64,000 nucleotides of DNA from Flavobacterium frigidimaris (lineage in GTDB: Bacteria > Bacteroidota > Bacteroidia > Flavobacteriales > Flavobacteriaceae). The notes below the pieces were generated by a model. The model ran no database searches. It saw only the letters and a list, made by a program, of their open reading frames with translations, and had not been told where the DNA came from. Numbering within the stretch: position 1 is the first letter of the stretch; each line of letters begins with the position of its first letter. Shown here piece after piece: positions 54,407-63,224 of this stretch. The stretch lies in assembly GCA_900129595.1 (NCBI GenBank), contig FQWG01000006.1, positions 174,310 through 238,309 of the forward strand, given 5' to 3'. A program made the translations under genes and the position numbers.

Positions 54407-54448
54407 AGCTCTCTAAACTTGTTGATCGCGGGTTAGAGAGCTTTTTTT
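54407..54448 (+). terminator. Hairpin with T-tract upstream of the susC gene
   Basis: Arms agctctctaa (54407-54416) and ttagagagct (54433-54442) pair perfectly, followed by six T residues on the plus strand. It lies in the 5' leader of the minus-strand susC gene, so it may instead act as an RNA structure there, or terminate an antisense transcript. Confidence 0.55.
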
Positions 54449-54702
54449 AGCTTAGATAAAGCCATGTAATCTTGCTTTTTTTTTAAACCTATAAAACCTT
54501 GCAGTTGACTAATTCATAATAAAAATTGAGACAGTGCAGGCAGTAAAAAAAATAGCAGTAATTTTTTTTAATTCATAAGTCATGCAGGTTTGGTTAGGTA
54601 ATAGCTAAATGCGAGACTTTGAAAAATGGAGAAGCAGTGCTGTGAATGTAAGGGGAGAATTTTGCCAAGGAAATAAAAAATGGCGCAGTAACTCAGCTTA
54701 TT

Positions 54703-54807
54703 GCACTAGAGGTACTGGAAATACCGAGCAACAATAAGTGAGCCCACGCCATGGTCGTGAGCATCTTAACTTATCATCTCGTTGCAAAATTTCCAGTTTT
54801 CTAGTGC
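54703..54807. ncRNA. Long imperfect hairpin, possible ncRNA or MITE
   Basis: The left arm (gcactagaggtactggaaat, then gagcaacaataagt and gcccacg) pairs with the right arm (cgtgagc, acttatcatctcgttgc, atttccagttttctagtgc) around ccatgg at 54749-54754. The stem spans the whole element with small bulges. A palindrome with a T-run 96 nt further on could be its terminator. No known RNA family was identified by eye. Confidence 0.5.
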
Positions 54808-54855
54808 GAGATTCAAAGCGAATGCTTCAAATATTTTTATATGAAGAATCGCAAA

Positions 54856-54876
54856 TATACATCTTATTGATGTATA
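54856..54876. promoter_or_regulatory. Operator-like inverted repeat upstream of the XRE gene
   Basis: Arms tatacatc and gatgtata with a 5-nt spacer, 96 nt before the XRE gene start. Size and symmetry suit autoregulation by a dimeric helix-turn-helix repressor. Confidence 0.4.
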
Positions 54877-54902
54877 CGTTAGGCAAATATATAAAATTAT
54901 TT

Positions 54903-54935
54903 AAAAACATGGTCGAATTCGACCATGTTTTTTTT
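54903..54935. terminator. Perfect palindrome with T-tract
   Basis: aaaaacatggtcgaa and ttcgaccatgttttt form a perfect 30-bp palindrome (54903-54932), with eight T residues at 54928-54935. It can act as a terminator on the plus strand for a transcript crossing the long hairpin upstream. Confidence 0.65.
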
Positions 54936-54971
54936 CTTAAAAAAATTCAATTTGCTTGAAAATTACTCATT

Positions 54972-55241
54972 ATGGATAATAAGAACATTAATTTAGAATT
55001 TCGAAACAAAATTGGAGATAAAATAAAACTTATCAGAAATGGTGAGTCATATGCAAAGATTGCTTCACGTTGTAATTTAGACGCTACTAAAATTAGCAAA
55101 ATTGAAAAAGGTCGTGTCGATTTTAGAATTAATACCATATTTGAAATTGCAAAAGGTCTCAGAGTCCATCCAAAGGAGTTGTTAGATATAGAATTTAACT
55201 TTGATGCTTACTATAAAGAGATCGATCACACTTATAAATAA
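54972..55241 (+). CDS. XRE-family helix-turn-helix regulator
   Basis: 89 residues. The Cro/CI-type HTH spans about residues 13-66: GDKIKLIRNGESYAKIASRC, TKISKIEKGRVDFRINTIFE and IAKGLRVHPKELLDIEF. A single-domain DNA-binding protein, likely a local repressor. It lies downstream of the hairpin region; the inverted repeat at 54856-54876 is a candidate target. A membrane protein gene follows 95 nt later. Confidence 0.88.
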   Translation: MDNKNINLEFRNKIGDKIKLIRNGESYAKIASRCNLDATKISKIEKGRVDFRINTIFEIAKGLRVHPKELLDIEFNFDAYYKEIDHTYK

Positions 55242-55336
55242 TCTTTGTCCAATAGCAGTTTTGAATTATAACTTTTAGATTCAAAACTATTAGGAACAGG
55301 CTAAGAAATTCGCCTAAAAAATAATAATAAAATGAT

Positions 55337-55942
55337 ATGGATTTAATACATGGCAATATTATAACAACAATGTTAACAATATTTGGAACCGTAATTGTTG
55401 CTATACTAGGAAAGCAGTCATTAGCAGATGTATTCGACTTTTTTCAGAGAAGAAAGTTGAAGAATTTATTAAATGACTTAGAGACATATTCTGTAATGGA
55501 TAAATTTGATGATGATTTTAAAACCAAATTTGTTACTCCTTATTTGAAAGAGTTATACTTTTTTTCTTTAACTGGAATTGATGCAAATGAAGAATCAATA
55601 CCTAAATATATTGATTTTAAAAATAGGTTGAATTACACATGGACAAAAATCAAGAAAGCAAAACAACATTTTGATCTAAATAGTTCAGAAATAAAGATAA
55701 ATTTAAGTATATATGAAAGAATTTGTGCTAACATTGCTATAGTATGTTTTATAATTCTACTTTTAGGTGGAACTATTTTGTTTACATATCTAAATCAATT
55801 TAAAACCCAAGGTATAAGAGATATTCTTATAATATTATCATCATTAATAATTCCAGCTGTCATTGGAATTTTATTAATTAGGGCTGTAGGTTCGATATTG
55901 ATTGCAAAACAAATGGAAAATAGATTAAATAAAATCAACTAA
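55337..55942 (+). CDS. Hypothetical inner-membrane protein
   Basis: 201 residues. An N-terminal hydrophobic segment (TTMLTIFGTVIVAILGKQSL) is followed by a soluble charged domain of about 100 residues and two C-terminal membrane segments (IAIVCFIILLLGGTILFTYL and DILIILSSLIIPAVIGILLI). No family recognised. It may be co-transcribed with the XRE regulator. Confidence 0.7.
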   Translation: MDLIHGNIITTMLTIFGTVIVAILGKQSLADVFDFFQRRKLKNLLNDLETYSVMDKFDDDFKTKFVTPYLKELYFFSLTGIDANEESIPKYIDFKNRLNYTWTKIKKAKQHFDLNSSEIKINLSIYERICANIAIVCFIILLLGGTILFTYLNQFKTQGIRDILIILSSLIIPAVIGILLIRAVGSILIAKQMENRLNKIN

Positions 55943-55966
55943 AACTTATTTCTTGCTAAGCACATA

Positions 55967-55995
55967 AACCTCACTTAAATTATCTAAGTGAGGTT
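55967..55995. terminator. Terminator-like hairpin between convergent genes
   Basis: Arms aacctcactta and taagtgaggtt with a 7-nt loop lie between the stop codons of two convergent genes. The T-tracts are short, so termination may be modest or need further factors. Confidence 0.6.
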
Positions 55996-56011
55996 ATTAG
56001 TTTAAAGGCTA

Positions 56012-56188
56012 TTATTTCTTTGACTCCTCAATAGAAACTTTTCTAAACTCTTTCAATAATTTTTCTAATTCCAAAGTTGATTTACGAGCTCTAGCTCCAG
56101 CTGCTTTTACTCCTTTTTCAATTAGAGATTCTGATTCTGTCTTAAATGTTTCGATTTCTGCGTGGATTTTAGCTACTAAATCTTTCAT
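56012..56188 (-). CDS. Histone H1-like protein (Hc1 family)
   Basis: 58 residues from the ATG at 56188 (MKDLVAKIHAEIETFKTESE). An upstream in-frame ATG at 56215 adds nine residues not typical for the family. The helical, lysine-rich sequence KGVKAAGARARKSTLELEKL matches the short Bacteroidota histone H1-like proteins, which are thought to bind DNA non-specifically. It is a core gene in many members of the phylum, suggesting that this flank is chromosomal backbone. Confidence 0.8.
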   Translation of the reverse strand: MKDLVAKIHAEIETFKTESESLIEKGVKAAGARARKSTLELEKLLKEFRKVSIEESKK

Positions 56189-56259
56189 GATATATTTTAT
56201 TAAATGAGGGAGCAAAAATAGAAGTTTACCTTTTAGATGTAAAGAAAAAAATGTTAAAA

Positions 56260-57927
56260 CTATTCTTTTCTAAGTTCTTTCATAAAATATGATGTTGGCA
56301 TTCCGGTTCTGGAAAAAAAAGCTTTTGTAAAACGTTCTTTACTACTAAAACCTGCTTCTTCTGATAGCGCTTTATTTGTATAATTCTGAAATTTCTTTTC
56401 CTCTTTCATTAATTTTATCAAATAGTCTATCCTTAGATCATTGATATACTTTACAAATTTCTTACCTCTGTAATGTAATATTATTTTTGAAAGATATTTT
56501 ATATTTGAATCAATTAGAACTGCGAGTTTTGCTTCCGTCAAATCTTTCACCAAAAATTTTTTATCCTTTTCAAATTTTTCTAATTGCTTCAATATAACCA
56601 TTACAGTATCCGGATTTATATCTTCAATTCCGTTATTTAGGTTTTTTGATTCAAACTTAGATACAGTTTCACTTTTTTTCATTAAATCATCGAATCTTTG
56701 ACGATAAACTTTCTTATTCCTACTATGATTATAAATTAGAAAGACCACAGATAAAAATAAAAATACTATTATACCCTTAAAAATAAAGTCATTACGCTTT
56801 CTTTCTTCAAATAACTTTTCAATTTTATTTTTCTGAAATAGTAATTCTTTAGTGTTATAGTCTTTGTAAATTCTTTGCGATACGTATTTGTATCTGCTGT
56901 TCATAATATTATTTACTTTAAGCAGTTTCTCAATATAGTAAAGTTGTAGGTTAAGATTTTTTTTGGATTTAAAGTAGCTGATTAATAATTCATAGCTATT
57001 GAGAAGATCAGGACGAATGTATCCTTTATTATTAAAAATATCATCTACTTTTTTGAAATAAGGTATGGCCATTTCTGGATTCTTAAGATCCCAATAACTT
57101 TTCCCAATATAAAAATAACCAACAGCTTCATTTGCAAAATCTTTGTTTTTTATAATGACTGGTAGTGAATAGTTGATTTTACTAATAGCCAAGGTATAAT
57201 TGCCTCGGAAATACTGGTTAACTCCTTCGGAGATAATAAAATACTCTTCCATCTCATTGTTAGATAATCTTTCTCCTTCTGATAATCCCTTCTCATTTAT
57301 TTCTGTACATAAGCTATAACTTCCAAGACGATTATAACAAAGACCAAGAGAATGTAGGGAATTCAGATAGCCCCTATCGTTGTTTTCTTTAAAGTAATCG
57401 ATGCATTCCTTAAATAAAGAAATTGCCTCATTATAAAATCCCAGGTAGTATTTTATATTTGCAATATTGTATTTTACCTTATATATCAAATACTTATCAT
57501 TTGTTTTGGAAATATAATTATCTGCAATTAGATAATTGTCTAATGCATAATTATGTTTTTTAGCGGCATAATATACGATTCCTTTTGAAAGATAGGCTGA
57601 ACCTATTAATGCATTATCTTTTGATTTTTTTGCAGCATAAATCATACTATCTACATAGATCAGTTTTAGATTTTCCGGCGAGTGATGAACATAGTTTTTA
57701 TAGCCATTTACAAGCTCTTCCAAATTATTTTCTGCTTTCGATTTTACGAGAAAGGATTTAAGGTATAAGGATTTTTTAACACTATCTTTTTCAGATTCTT
57801 CTATCCTTTCAAAAAGGTAATCGTAATTCTTATTTCGAAGTGTATCGGGAATTTTAAAATGGATTTCCTGTGCGCAGATTTGATCTCCCAAGCAAAGAGA
57901 GAGTACAAATAGATACTTTCTAATCAT
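56260..57927 (-). CDS. TPR-containing membrane regulator with AraC-type DNA-binding domain
   Basis: 555 residues. The signal-like N-terminus is followed by tetratricopeptide repeats (about 90-340, for example ALIGSAYLSKGIVYYAAKKH and AVGYFYIGKSYWDLKNPEMA), one membrane segment near 375-395 (DFIFKGIIVFLFLSVVFLIY) and a C-terminal AraC HTH (about 455-552) ending FSRTGMPTSYFMKELRK. The sensor is periplasmic and the DNA-binding domain cytoplasmic, an arrangement common in Flavobacteriia. Divergent from the lipoprotein gene at 58281, which may be a target. Confidence 0.88.
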   Translation of the reverse strand: MIRKYLFVLSLCLGDQICAQEIHFKIPDTLRNKNYDYLFERIEESEKDSVKKSLYLKSFLVKSKAENNLEELVNGYKNYVHHSPENLKLIYVDSMIYAAKKSKDNALIGSAYLSKGIVYYAAKKHNYALDNYLIADNYISKTNDKYLIYKVKYNIANIKYYLGFYNEAISLFKECIDYFKENNDRGYLNSLHSLGLCYNRLGSYSLCTEINEKGLSEGERLSNNEMEEYFIISEGVNQYFRGNYTLAISKINYSLPVIIKNKDFANEAVGYFYIGKSYWDLKNPEMAIPYFKKVDDIFNNKGYIRPDLLNSYELLISYFKSKKNLNLQLYYIEKLLKVNNIMNSRYKYVSQRIYKDYNTKELLFQKNKIEKLFEERKRNDFIFKGIIVFLFLSVVFLIYNHSRNKKVYRQRFDDLMKKSETVSKFESKNLNNGIEDINPDTVMVILKQLEKFEKDKKFLVKDLTEAKLAVLIDSNIKYLSKIILHYRGKKFVKYINDLRIDYLIKLMKEEKKFQNYTNKALSEEAGFSSKERFTKAFFSRTGMPTSYFMKELRKE

Positions 57928-58280
57928 AGTTTGAATTAAAATGAGACATTATTTTTTGTACAAAATCATTCTGAAAGCTAAATAAAAGGCTTATAAAAAG
58001 GCTCATTAACATTTTTCAAAAAAATCGCCTTAAATATAGTGTAAACAATTGATAATTAAGGTTTTTTTATTTAAAAAAGGTATATGGATTTTCCGAAAAT
58101 CCATACTCTTATTCTCGGAAATCCACATACTAATGTTTTGCAAATCAAAAAATCTACTTTTAGATTTGCCTTGAATTCAAAAGCAAAAATATTTAGTAGA
58201 GTACTAAATTAAAGTTCTGCTTACCCGGGTGAAATGAACTGACTAAAAAATTAGTCGGTCACATTTAACACATTTTAATC
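57928..58280. promoter_or_regulatory. Divergent intergenic region with palindromes
   Basis: 353 bp without a gene between the TPR-AraC regulator and a lipoprotein gene. It contains a 10-bp perfect palindrome tatggatttt-ccg-aaaatccata (58083-58105), followed by a related half, cggaaatcca, near 58116, and a smaller inverted repeat gactaa-aaaa-ttagtc at 58241-58256, 25 nt before the lipoprotein ATG. These are candidate regulator sites. Confidence 0.5.
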
Positions 58281-59009
58281 ATGAAAAACATTTCATTACG
58301 ATTAATAATTTTACCATTATTAATCGTTTCCTGTACTACTGATACTATTGATAATATAGAAAGTATAGATAGTAAAATCAGTAGCAAGGAATCAGAAAAA
58401 TCAGCACGTTTGGTGCAAAACATGACCCCTGAAAACCCTGCAAACATTTACGATTTTGCTGGTAAACTACATAATGATATTCTTGATGCTTATTTATCAG
58501 GTAACTATCAGTATAACACAATAGGACAAATTTCTCAACAGATCGAAACTCTAGCGGCTCAAAATAATGATCTAATGCTTTTAACTTCAGGAACAAATTT
58601 GTCTCCCAATCTGATTGTGATACAAGAGATTATAAATAATCCACAGTCTAAACTAGATCAGACTATTTTAAATTCTACAATGACAATTGCAGCAAAAGAT
58701 AATCTTTCGAATTTTATGAATGATATCCTTTTATGGGAAAATGATTCCTACGAGGAAATTTATCAATACATAATATCTTTTGAATCAGCTGTGATAGCTA
58801 ATCAGGCATTTAACAGTGAGGATAAGAGAATTATCCTTACCACTTCCTCCATAGCGAGGTATTCAACGTATTATGCTCTGGAACGCAAAGATAAAGACTG
58901 GGACACTTCTACTGGTCACCGTGTTGCAGGGGTTAGTGGTGCAATTGATGATCCCTGTACGGCAATAAAACGTTCACTTGTAACAGGAATCATGATATAC
59001 AATCAATGA
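58281..59009 (+). CDS. Hypothetical lipoprotein
   Basis: 242 residues. Lipobox LPLLIVSCTTDT with Cys near residue 18. The mature protein is helical with ENPANIYDFAGKLHNDILDA and SFESAVIANQAFNSEDKRII, and ends near a cysteine-containing segment (DDPCTAIKRS). Lipoproteins of this type with a small membrane partner occur in flavobacterial loci next to AraC regulators; no function is known. A candidate operator lies just upstream. Confidence 0.7.
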   Translation: MKNISLRLIILPLLIVSCTTDTIDNIESIDSKISSKESEKSARLVQNMTPENPANIYDFAGKLHNDILDAYLSGNYQYNTIGQISQQIETLAAQNNDLMLLTSGTNLSPNLIVIQEIINNPQSKLDQTILNSTMTIAAKDNLSNFMNDILLWENDSYEEIYQYIISFESAVIANQAFNSEDKRIILTTSSIARYSTYYALERKDKDWDTSTGHRVAGVSGAIDDPCTAIKRSLVTGIMIYNQ

Positions 59010-59017
59010 TCTGAGTT

Positions 59018-59269
59018 ATGATGTATTATATCTATTGCTATGAAAAAGAGATAGCATACGTGTTTACTGTGTGCTTGATTCTTTTCAATCTTGTTAGTCT
59101 TTATTTCATCATAGATCTATTATCCTATGATGAAATAATTGGCTATCTCACAAATGGCGAGATAAAAAGTGATAGTCCACGTAGTCTGGCCTACCTGCTT
59201 TTTGTGAGTGGCATGTCCAATTTACTTTTTATTACCGTTACATTGATGTCTAGGTTGATGTCAGAGTAG
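59018..59269 (+). CDS. Small membrane protein
   Basis: 83 residues with two membrane segments (YVFTVCLILFNLVSLYFII and LAYLLFVSGMSNLLFITVTL). It starts 8 nt after the lipoprotein stop codon, so the two are probably co-transcribed and act together. No family recognised. Confidence 0.6.
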   Translation: MMYYIYCYEKEIAYVFTVCLILFNLVSLYFIIDLLSYDEIIGYLTNGEIKSDSPRSLAYLLFVSGMSNLLFITVTLMSRLMSE

Positions 59270-59278
59270 CTTGCCAAT

Positions 59279-60199
59279 TTGGGCTTTAATAAAGTAAAAT
59301 TTATTTTAACTGATTATAATTTCATAAAGAGTATTGTCGTGGTAAGCAAAAAATCAAAATATTTTCATATTGGCCTGCAAGTTTACATTTTTGAGAAATT
59401 TACATCTAAAAAATCTTTGAGTAAATTATTTAAGGTAGACCATTTCTCTATACTGATTGTCAATTCGGGTTCCTTATCTATCCTAATAGATAATACAGAA
59501 GTTACTGTCTTTGAAAGTGAGATCCTTGTGATACCTATAAAGACTTCATTTGAAATTTTGATCATGAGTGATCAATTACAAATTTGCTTGCTGTCATTTA
59601 CTACAGACTTTGTTATTGAAAATAGTATACGAAGACCTCATATTAGGTATTTTGAATTTTTTATTACCCAATTATCCTCTAAAATCTTTCTAAAAAGTAA
59701 AGATGTTTTATTACTAATTGATTTATTGACATTACTTAATAGCAAAGTATTACGACCTAGCTCGCATGTTTTTAAAGATGAGATAATACTTTTTAGTTTT
59801 AATCTGTTATTATATGAATTAGCAGGTATCTATCACAGGTCATCCTGGCATATATCACTTCAGCATTCGAAAAGGGAAAAACTAGTTCTTCAATTTTTTA
59901 AAATTTTAGAAATGAATTGCAGAAAGCAACACAGTGTAAAATACTACGCAAATTATTTAGGTGTTAATACGGATCATTTTAGTAGAATAGTTAAACAAGT
60001 TACAGAAAAAACTGCGAAGCAATTTATTGAAGAAGCGATTCTCCTCGAAGCAAAAGTTTTGCTGCAAAACAATCATTTAACCATTTTATATATTGGAGAA
60101 GAATTGCACTTTAGTAATTCTTCTGCTTTCAGTACTTTTTTTAAAAGGCATACTTCCCTGTCTCCTTCAGAATACCGTTTACAATTAAATTCTAATTAA
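59279..60199 (+). CDS. AraC-family transcriptional regulator
   Basis: 306 residues from a TTG start at 59279, only 9 nt after the upstream stop codon; a GTG at 59338 is another option, and no suitable ATG is near, so the start is uncertain. The N-terminal half looks like an AraC-type sensor cupin (FSILIVNSGSLSILIDNTEV). The C-terminal HTH pair has HSVKYYANYLGVNTDHFSRI and IGEELHFSNSSAFSTFFKRH, ending TSLSPSEYRL. It may regulate the preceding lipoprotein/membrane genes, with which it is likely co-transcribed. Confidence 0.8.
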   Translation: MGFNKVKFILTDYNFIKSIVVVSKKSKYFHIGLQVYIFEKFTSKKSLSKLFKVDHFSILIVNSGSLSILIDNTEVTVFESEILVIPIKTSFEILIMSDQLQICLLSFTTDFVIENSIRRPHIRYFEFFITQLSSKIFLKSKDVLLLIDLLTLLNSKVLRPSSHVFKDEIILFSFNLLLYELAGIYHRSSWHISLQHSKREKLVLQFFKILEMNCRKQHSVKYYANYLGVNTDHFSRIVKQVTEKTAKQFIEEAILLEAKVLLQNNHLTILYIGEELHFSNSSAFSTFFKRHTSLSPSEYRLQLNSN

Positions 60200-60308
60200 A
60201 TACTTTATAATACATGTTTGACTGGGTTAAGAATGTTCTATAAGCATTGATTTAGAGTACTGTCGATTGCAAGTCGAGAGAAATATTTACTAAGTAAAAG
60301 TAAAAAAA

Positions 60309-60989
60309 ATGACTCAAACCTATCTTTTAGAATGGATGGATTTAACGGTGACCTCAACCCTTAATCCTGGTAAAACAGATCTTACTATGATTACTCCAAT
60401 TCAATCCAAAGCGATTATTAAAAAAGCGACCGAGCAAACATTCTTAATTCAGTCACAATTTACGGTACAGGTTTTTTCGCTTACCAAGGAGAAACAGATT
60501 AAAATTTTAGTTGGAAATTATTATTCATCGCTGTTATTTCTTTTAGATAAAATTACAGAGATAAATAGTACCGATGATGAACATAGAGAACATTTAAAAG
60601 AGGTAACTGCTACTTTAATTTCGTGTTTGGATGAATTAATAACTTTTGTAGAATCCAGATTTGCAAACTATTTAAACAAACCTTTACCAATTATTGAAAA
60701 GAAGATGTGTGAGTCCTCCGTTATAGACTCTTCCTCTAATAAAGTCTTATGTAAGCTTTCGACAGATCAGACAGCCTTAATACTTAGGGCATCTGATGAA
60801 TTAAAAATTCTTATTTCAAAATCAATGAATCATTTATTTAAAACAATTGTTCCATTTCTATCCACTCCAAATAAAGTGGATCTTTCATACAATGCCATGC
60901 GAAGCAAGGCTTACATTTTTGAAGAGAGGGATAAACGAATAGCAATTGAAACATTGGAGCGCATGATTAAACAGATTAAAGAATATTAA
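60309..60989 (+). CDS. Hypothetical cytoplasmic protein
   Basis: 226 residues, helical, without signal peptide. Noticeable segments are VGNYYSSLLFLLDKITEINS, TATLISCLDELITFVESRFA and LSTDQTALILRASDELKILI. No family recognised. It precedes a lipoprotein gene by 24 nt, so the two probably form an operon. Confidence 0.65.
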   Translation: MTQTYLLEWMDLTVTSTLNPGKTDLTMITPIQSKAIIKKATEQTFLIQSQFTVQVFSLTKEKQIKILVGNYYSSLLFLLDKITEINSTDDEHREHLKEVTATLISCLDELITFVESRFANYLNKPLPIIEKKMCESSVIDSSSNKVLCKLSTDQTALILRASDELKILISKSMNHLFKTIVPFLSTPNKVDLSYNAMRSKAYIFEERDKRIAIETLERMIKQIKEY

Positions 60990-61013
60990 CTAAATAATTT
61001 AAAACTTAAAAAT

Positions 61014-61562
61014 ATGAAAAATCTATCTTATATTTTAGCCACTATGCTTCTGATCATAACAGGTTGCCAGCCTAAAAAGCTGGATGAGAAATTGGCTACC
61101 ACCCTTATTCTGGAAAAAAATCATTACCCTACTATTGTAGACCATGATATTTTCTGTGGTGATCCCGCGCATGCCTACACCATTTTTAAATCCGGACTCG
61201 TAGAAAAAGGATTTGTAAAAGTACTTCAAACCAAAAAATTTGGTGATACAACGGCTTTCGTGAGTTTTACCCCTGCAGCAAGACCGTACTTACTGCCAAC
61301 ACCTGCAGCAGATAAAAAACATAAAATTCAACGTGTAAAAGTAGCCGATGAAGAATTTGGAGCTATTGCAGAAATCAGAATTATGAGTTCCGGTAATAAG
61401 GCAATTGTAGAATACACTACAATTCGGAGAAAGAATGTTTTTGCTGCTAGCATTAAGAATGGCTTGAAAGACTTATTGAGTCATGAAGTGTATTTTATAC
61501 TAGCCGATGATGGCTGGCAAATCATGGATAAAAAATCAGAAATTGAATTTTTATCTTATTAG
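61014..61562 (+). CDS. Hypothetical lipoprotein
   Basis: 182 residues. Lipobox LLIITGCQPKK (Cys near residue 18) followed by a mixed alpha/beta domain with LEKNHYPTIVDHDIFCGDPA and KAIVEYTTIRRKNVFAASI. Last gene of a two-gene unit; no known family. Confidence 0.7.
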   Translation: MKNLSYILATMLLIITGCQPKKLDEKLATTLILEKNHYPTIVDHDIFCGDPAHAYTIFKSGLVEKGFVKVLQTKKFGDTTAFVSFTPAARPYLLPTPAADKKHKIQRVKVADEEFGAIAEIRIMSSGNKAIVEYTTIRRKNVFAASIKNGLKDLLSHEVYFILADDGWQIMDKKSEIEFLSY

Positions 61563-61940
61563 AATATGAATATTATCTTCAAATTACTTAACTAAATATA
61601 TTTTAATATAATAAATATCAAATAATTAAAAAGTTATTACCAATTAGAAAGGTATCAATTAAATCCGTTTAAACCGCATATTTGTTGATCCTACAAATCT
61701 TTTTCAAACCATTTCATACATGATTTAGAGAAATCTCAATAAGAGGATAACTTAGGAATTATTTTTATTTCAATTTCCAAAAAGTTAAAAAATTGTAGTA
61801 AAAATATTTCTTATATTCGCTGAAAGAAAAAGCAAACTTACTGCACCAACACAACCAAAAGGGTTGTGTTGGTGCCATTTTATGACTGGTATTAATGAGT
61901 TGGGTGCAATGGTACCTCAAAATCACCAAAAAAGTAATTT
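61563..61940. promoter_or_regulatory. Intergenic region with promoter-like boxes and a leader hairpin
   Basis: 378 bp without a gene. A TTG at 61793 and TATATTCG at 61812-61819 resemble a Bacteroidota promoter. A perfect 14-bp stem, gcaccaacacaacc/ggttgtgttggtgc with a 5-nt loop (61843-61875), would lie in the 5' leader of the next gene, or act as a terminator for the upstream lipoprotein gene, although no T-tract follows. Confidence 0.5.
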
Positions 61941-63002
61941 ATGACAAAAATTAAAGTTTTTAAAAATATTCTTATTGTATTTACTACTATAATTTTTTTA
62001 ATCATTATTTGGATATCTTTCGATTTAATAAATGAAACAAGTCCAAAACAAATTGAAATTGACTTTGCAAATAAGTCAGATATTATCTCGGGTTATGGAA
62101 CTCTTATTGGTGGTGTTTTATCTTTTCTTTCAATCTTATTTGTAATATTGAGCTTACTTGAACAGCGACAACAAATTTTAAGAAATGAAGAACTTGTCCG
62201 GACCGAAAATCAAAAAGAATTACTTGACAAACTCAAACTGTTAAATACTTTTTTAAAATCCATGATTGATGGAATAATAGAACAAGGAACAGTGATGGAA
62301 AAGTATTATTTAGAAGAACAGACTCAACCCTCTAAGATGAATAGAATGTATTTCTTAGTAAATCGTAATTTTGCCAGAGCTGTTGAAATGGATTCATTAT
62401 CTATTTACAATGGAATCAAATTCTATTTAAAAGATGATCCTGACTGGGAGAAGACATTTCTTAATCTTTTTACATTAATAGACTTTTATAAAGAAGGTAT
62501 TGAAGAACTTAGAGCAAAATACACATCTCAAATCAATTATAAAGTTGAAGAACAAAGAAAAATTGGTTCTGCTTTTTTGAAACTTATGAATATGTGCGCT
62601 TCAATGATTGATGATTATAAAATTGCTAATCCGGACAATTACATGTCATTGCCATGGGCAAAATTAGTAAATCAATTTACTGGCGAGTATTACGAATATT
62701 TACAGGAATGTGAAGATAATGACGAGGCTACAGATTTTAGAGTTATCTCAAACGACATCTTGATTGAATTTCTTAGAGTTTCAATGGAATTTAGAAATAC
62801 TATAGGATATGATATTTTTGGAAGCCGAAACATTGTGAGTTTCGTTGCAGACTTAAGAAAACAAATAAATGAAATTGAGATTCATTGTAAATATTATGCT
62901 AAAGATATAGAAGAACAATACAATTCTTATTTTAGTCCAGAAAATGATAGCTTAGATAAACTAAAGAAAATAAAAATAAAAATTGAAACCATTGTTACGT
63001 AA
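61941..63002 (+). CDS. Membrane protein resembling putative phage abortive-infection proteins
   Basis: 353 residues with two membrane segments at the N-terminus (ILIVFTTIIFLIIIWISFDL and YGTLIGGVLSFLSILFVILS), then a coiled and helical cytoplasmic region (LLEQRQQILRNEELVRTENQ and onward). The YGTxIGG plus LL-EQRQQ layout resembles the putative AbiC-type family (PF16872), judged by eye. If right, it would be a membrane-linked phage-resistance effector. Alone in its transcription unit, with a leader hairpin. Confidence 0.55.
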   Translation: MTKIKVFKNILIVFTTIIFLIIIWISFDLINETSPKQIEIDFANKSDIISGYGTLIGGVLSFLSILFVILSLLEQRQQILRNEELVRTENQKELLDKLKLLNTFLKSMIDGIIEQGTVMEKYYLEEQTQPSKMNRMYFLVNRNFARAVEMDSLSIYNGIKFYLKDDPDWEKTFLNLFTLIDFYKEGIEELRAKYTSQINYKVEEQRKIGSAFLKLMNMCASMIDDYKIANPDNYMSLPWAKLVNQFTGEYYEYLQECEDNDEATDFRVISNDILIEFLRVSMEFRNTIGYDIFGSRNIVSFVADLRKQINEIEIHCKYYAKDIEEQYNSYFSPENDSLDKLKKIKIKIETIVT

Positions 63003-63021
63003 AACCACAGCACCCAACAGC

Positions 63022-63130
63022 CACTACAACGGATTTGGGCATTGGGTTTAATGGAAACATGGTTTTGTATTTGGGGTGATTTGGCAAATCCAAAAATAGG
63101 GCTTAATTTAGTCCCAAACCCGCTGTAGTG
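63022..63130. repeat. Imperfect inverted repeat, MITE- or recombination-site-like
   Basis: cactacaacggatttggg (63022-63039) and cccaaacccgctgtagtg (63113-63130) pair at 16 of 18 positions, around a 73-nt centre that contains a small hairpin gattt-ggc-aaatc (63078-63090). The DNA is more GC-rich than its surroundings and lies directly between two unknown genes. It could be a miniature mobile element or a recombination site. Confidence 0.5.
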
Positions 63131-63224
63131 CCAAGACGCTGGCAGCAAGCGCTTAGCAAACTTAGGAATTTAACGCAATTTTGCCATTATTAAAAAATTA
63201 AAAATTAATTTATTTTATATAACT

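Larger units (their letters stand above)
54364..54971. other. Structured intergenic region
   Basis: 608 bp without a credible gene between susC (minus) and an XRE regulator (plus). It holds the hairpin at 54407-54448, a ~105-nt imperfect hairpin at 54703-54807, an 8-bp inverted repeat at 54856-54876 and a palindrome with T-tract at 54903-54935. The arrangement suggests a non-coding RNA or miniature mobile element. Confidence 0.6.

Noticed and set aside
54560..54935. tmRNA, RNase P RNA or SRP RNA
   Set aside because: I looked for the tmRNA tag and acceptor-like ends, the RNase P core sequences and the SRP tetraloop and saw none.
54738..54959. 73-codon plus-strand frame
   Set aside because: It runs through the right arm of the long hairpin and the terminator palindrome; no known similarity.
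63022..63145. Integron attC site
   Set aside because: The expected GTTRRRY/RYYYAAC core pair was not found at the ends of the repeat, and no integrase is in the window.
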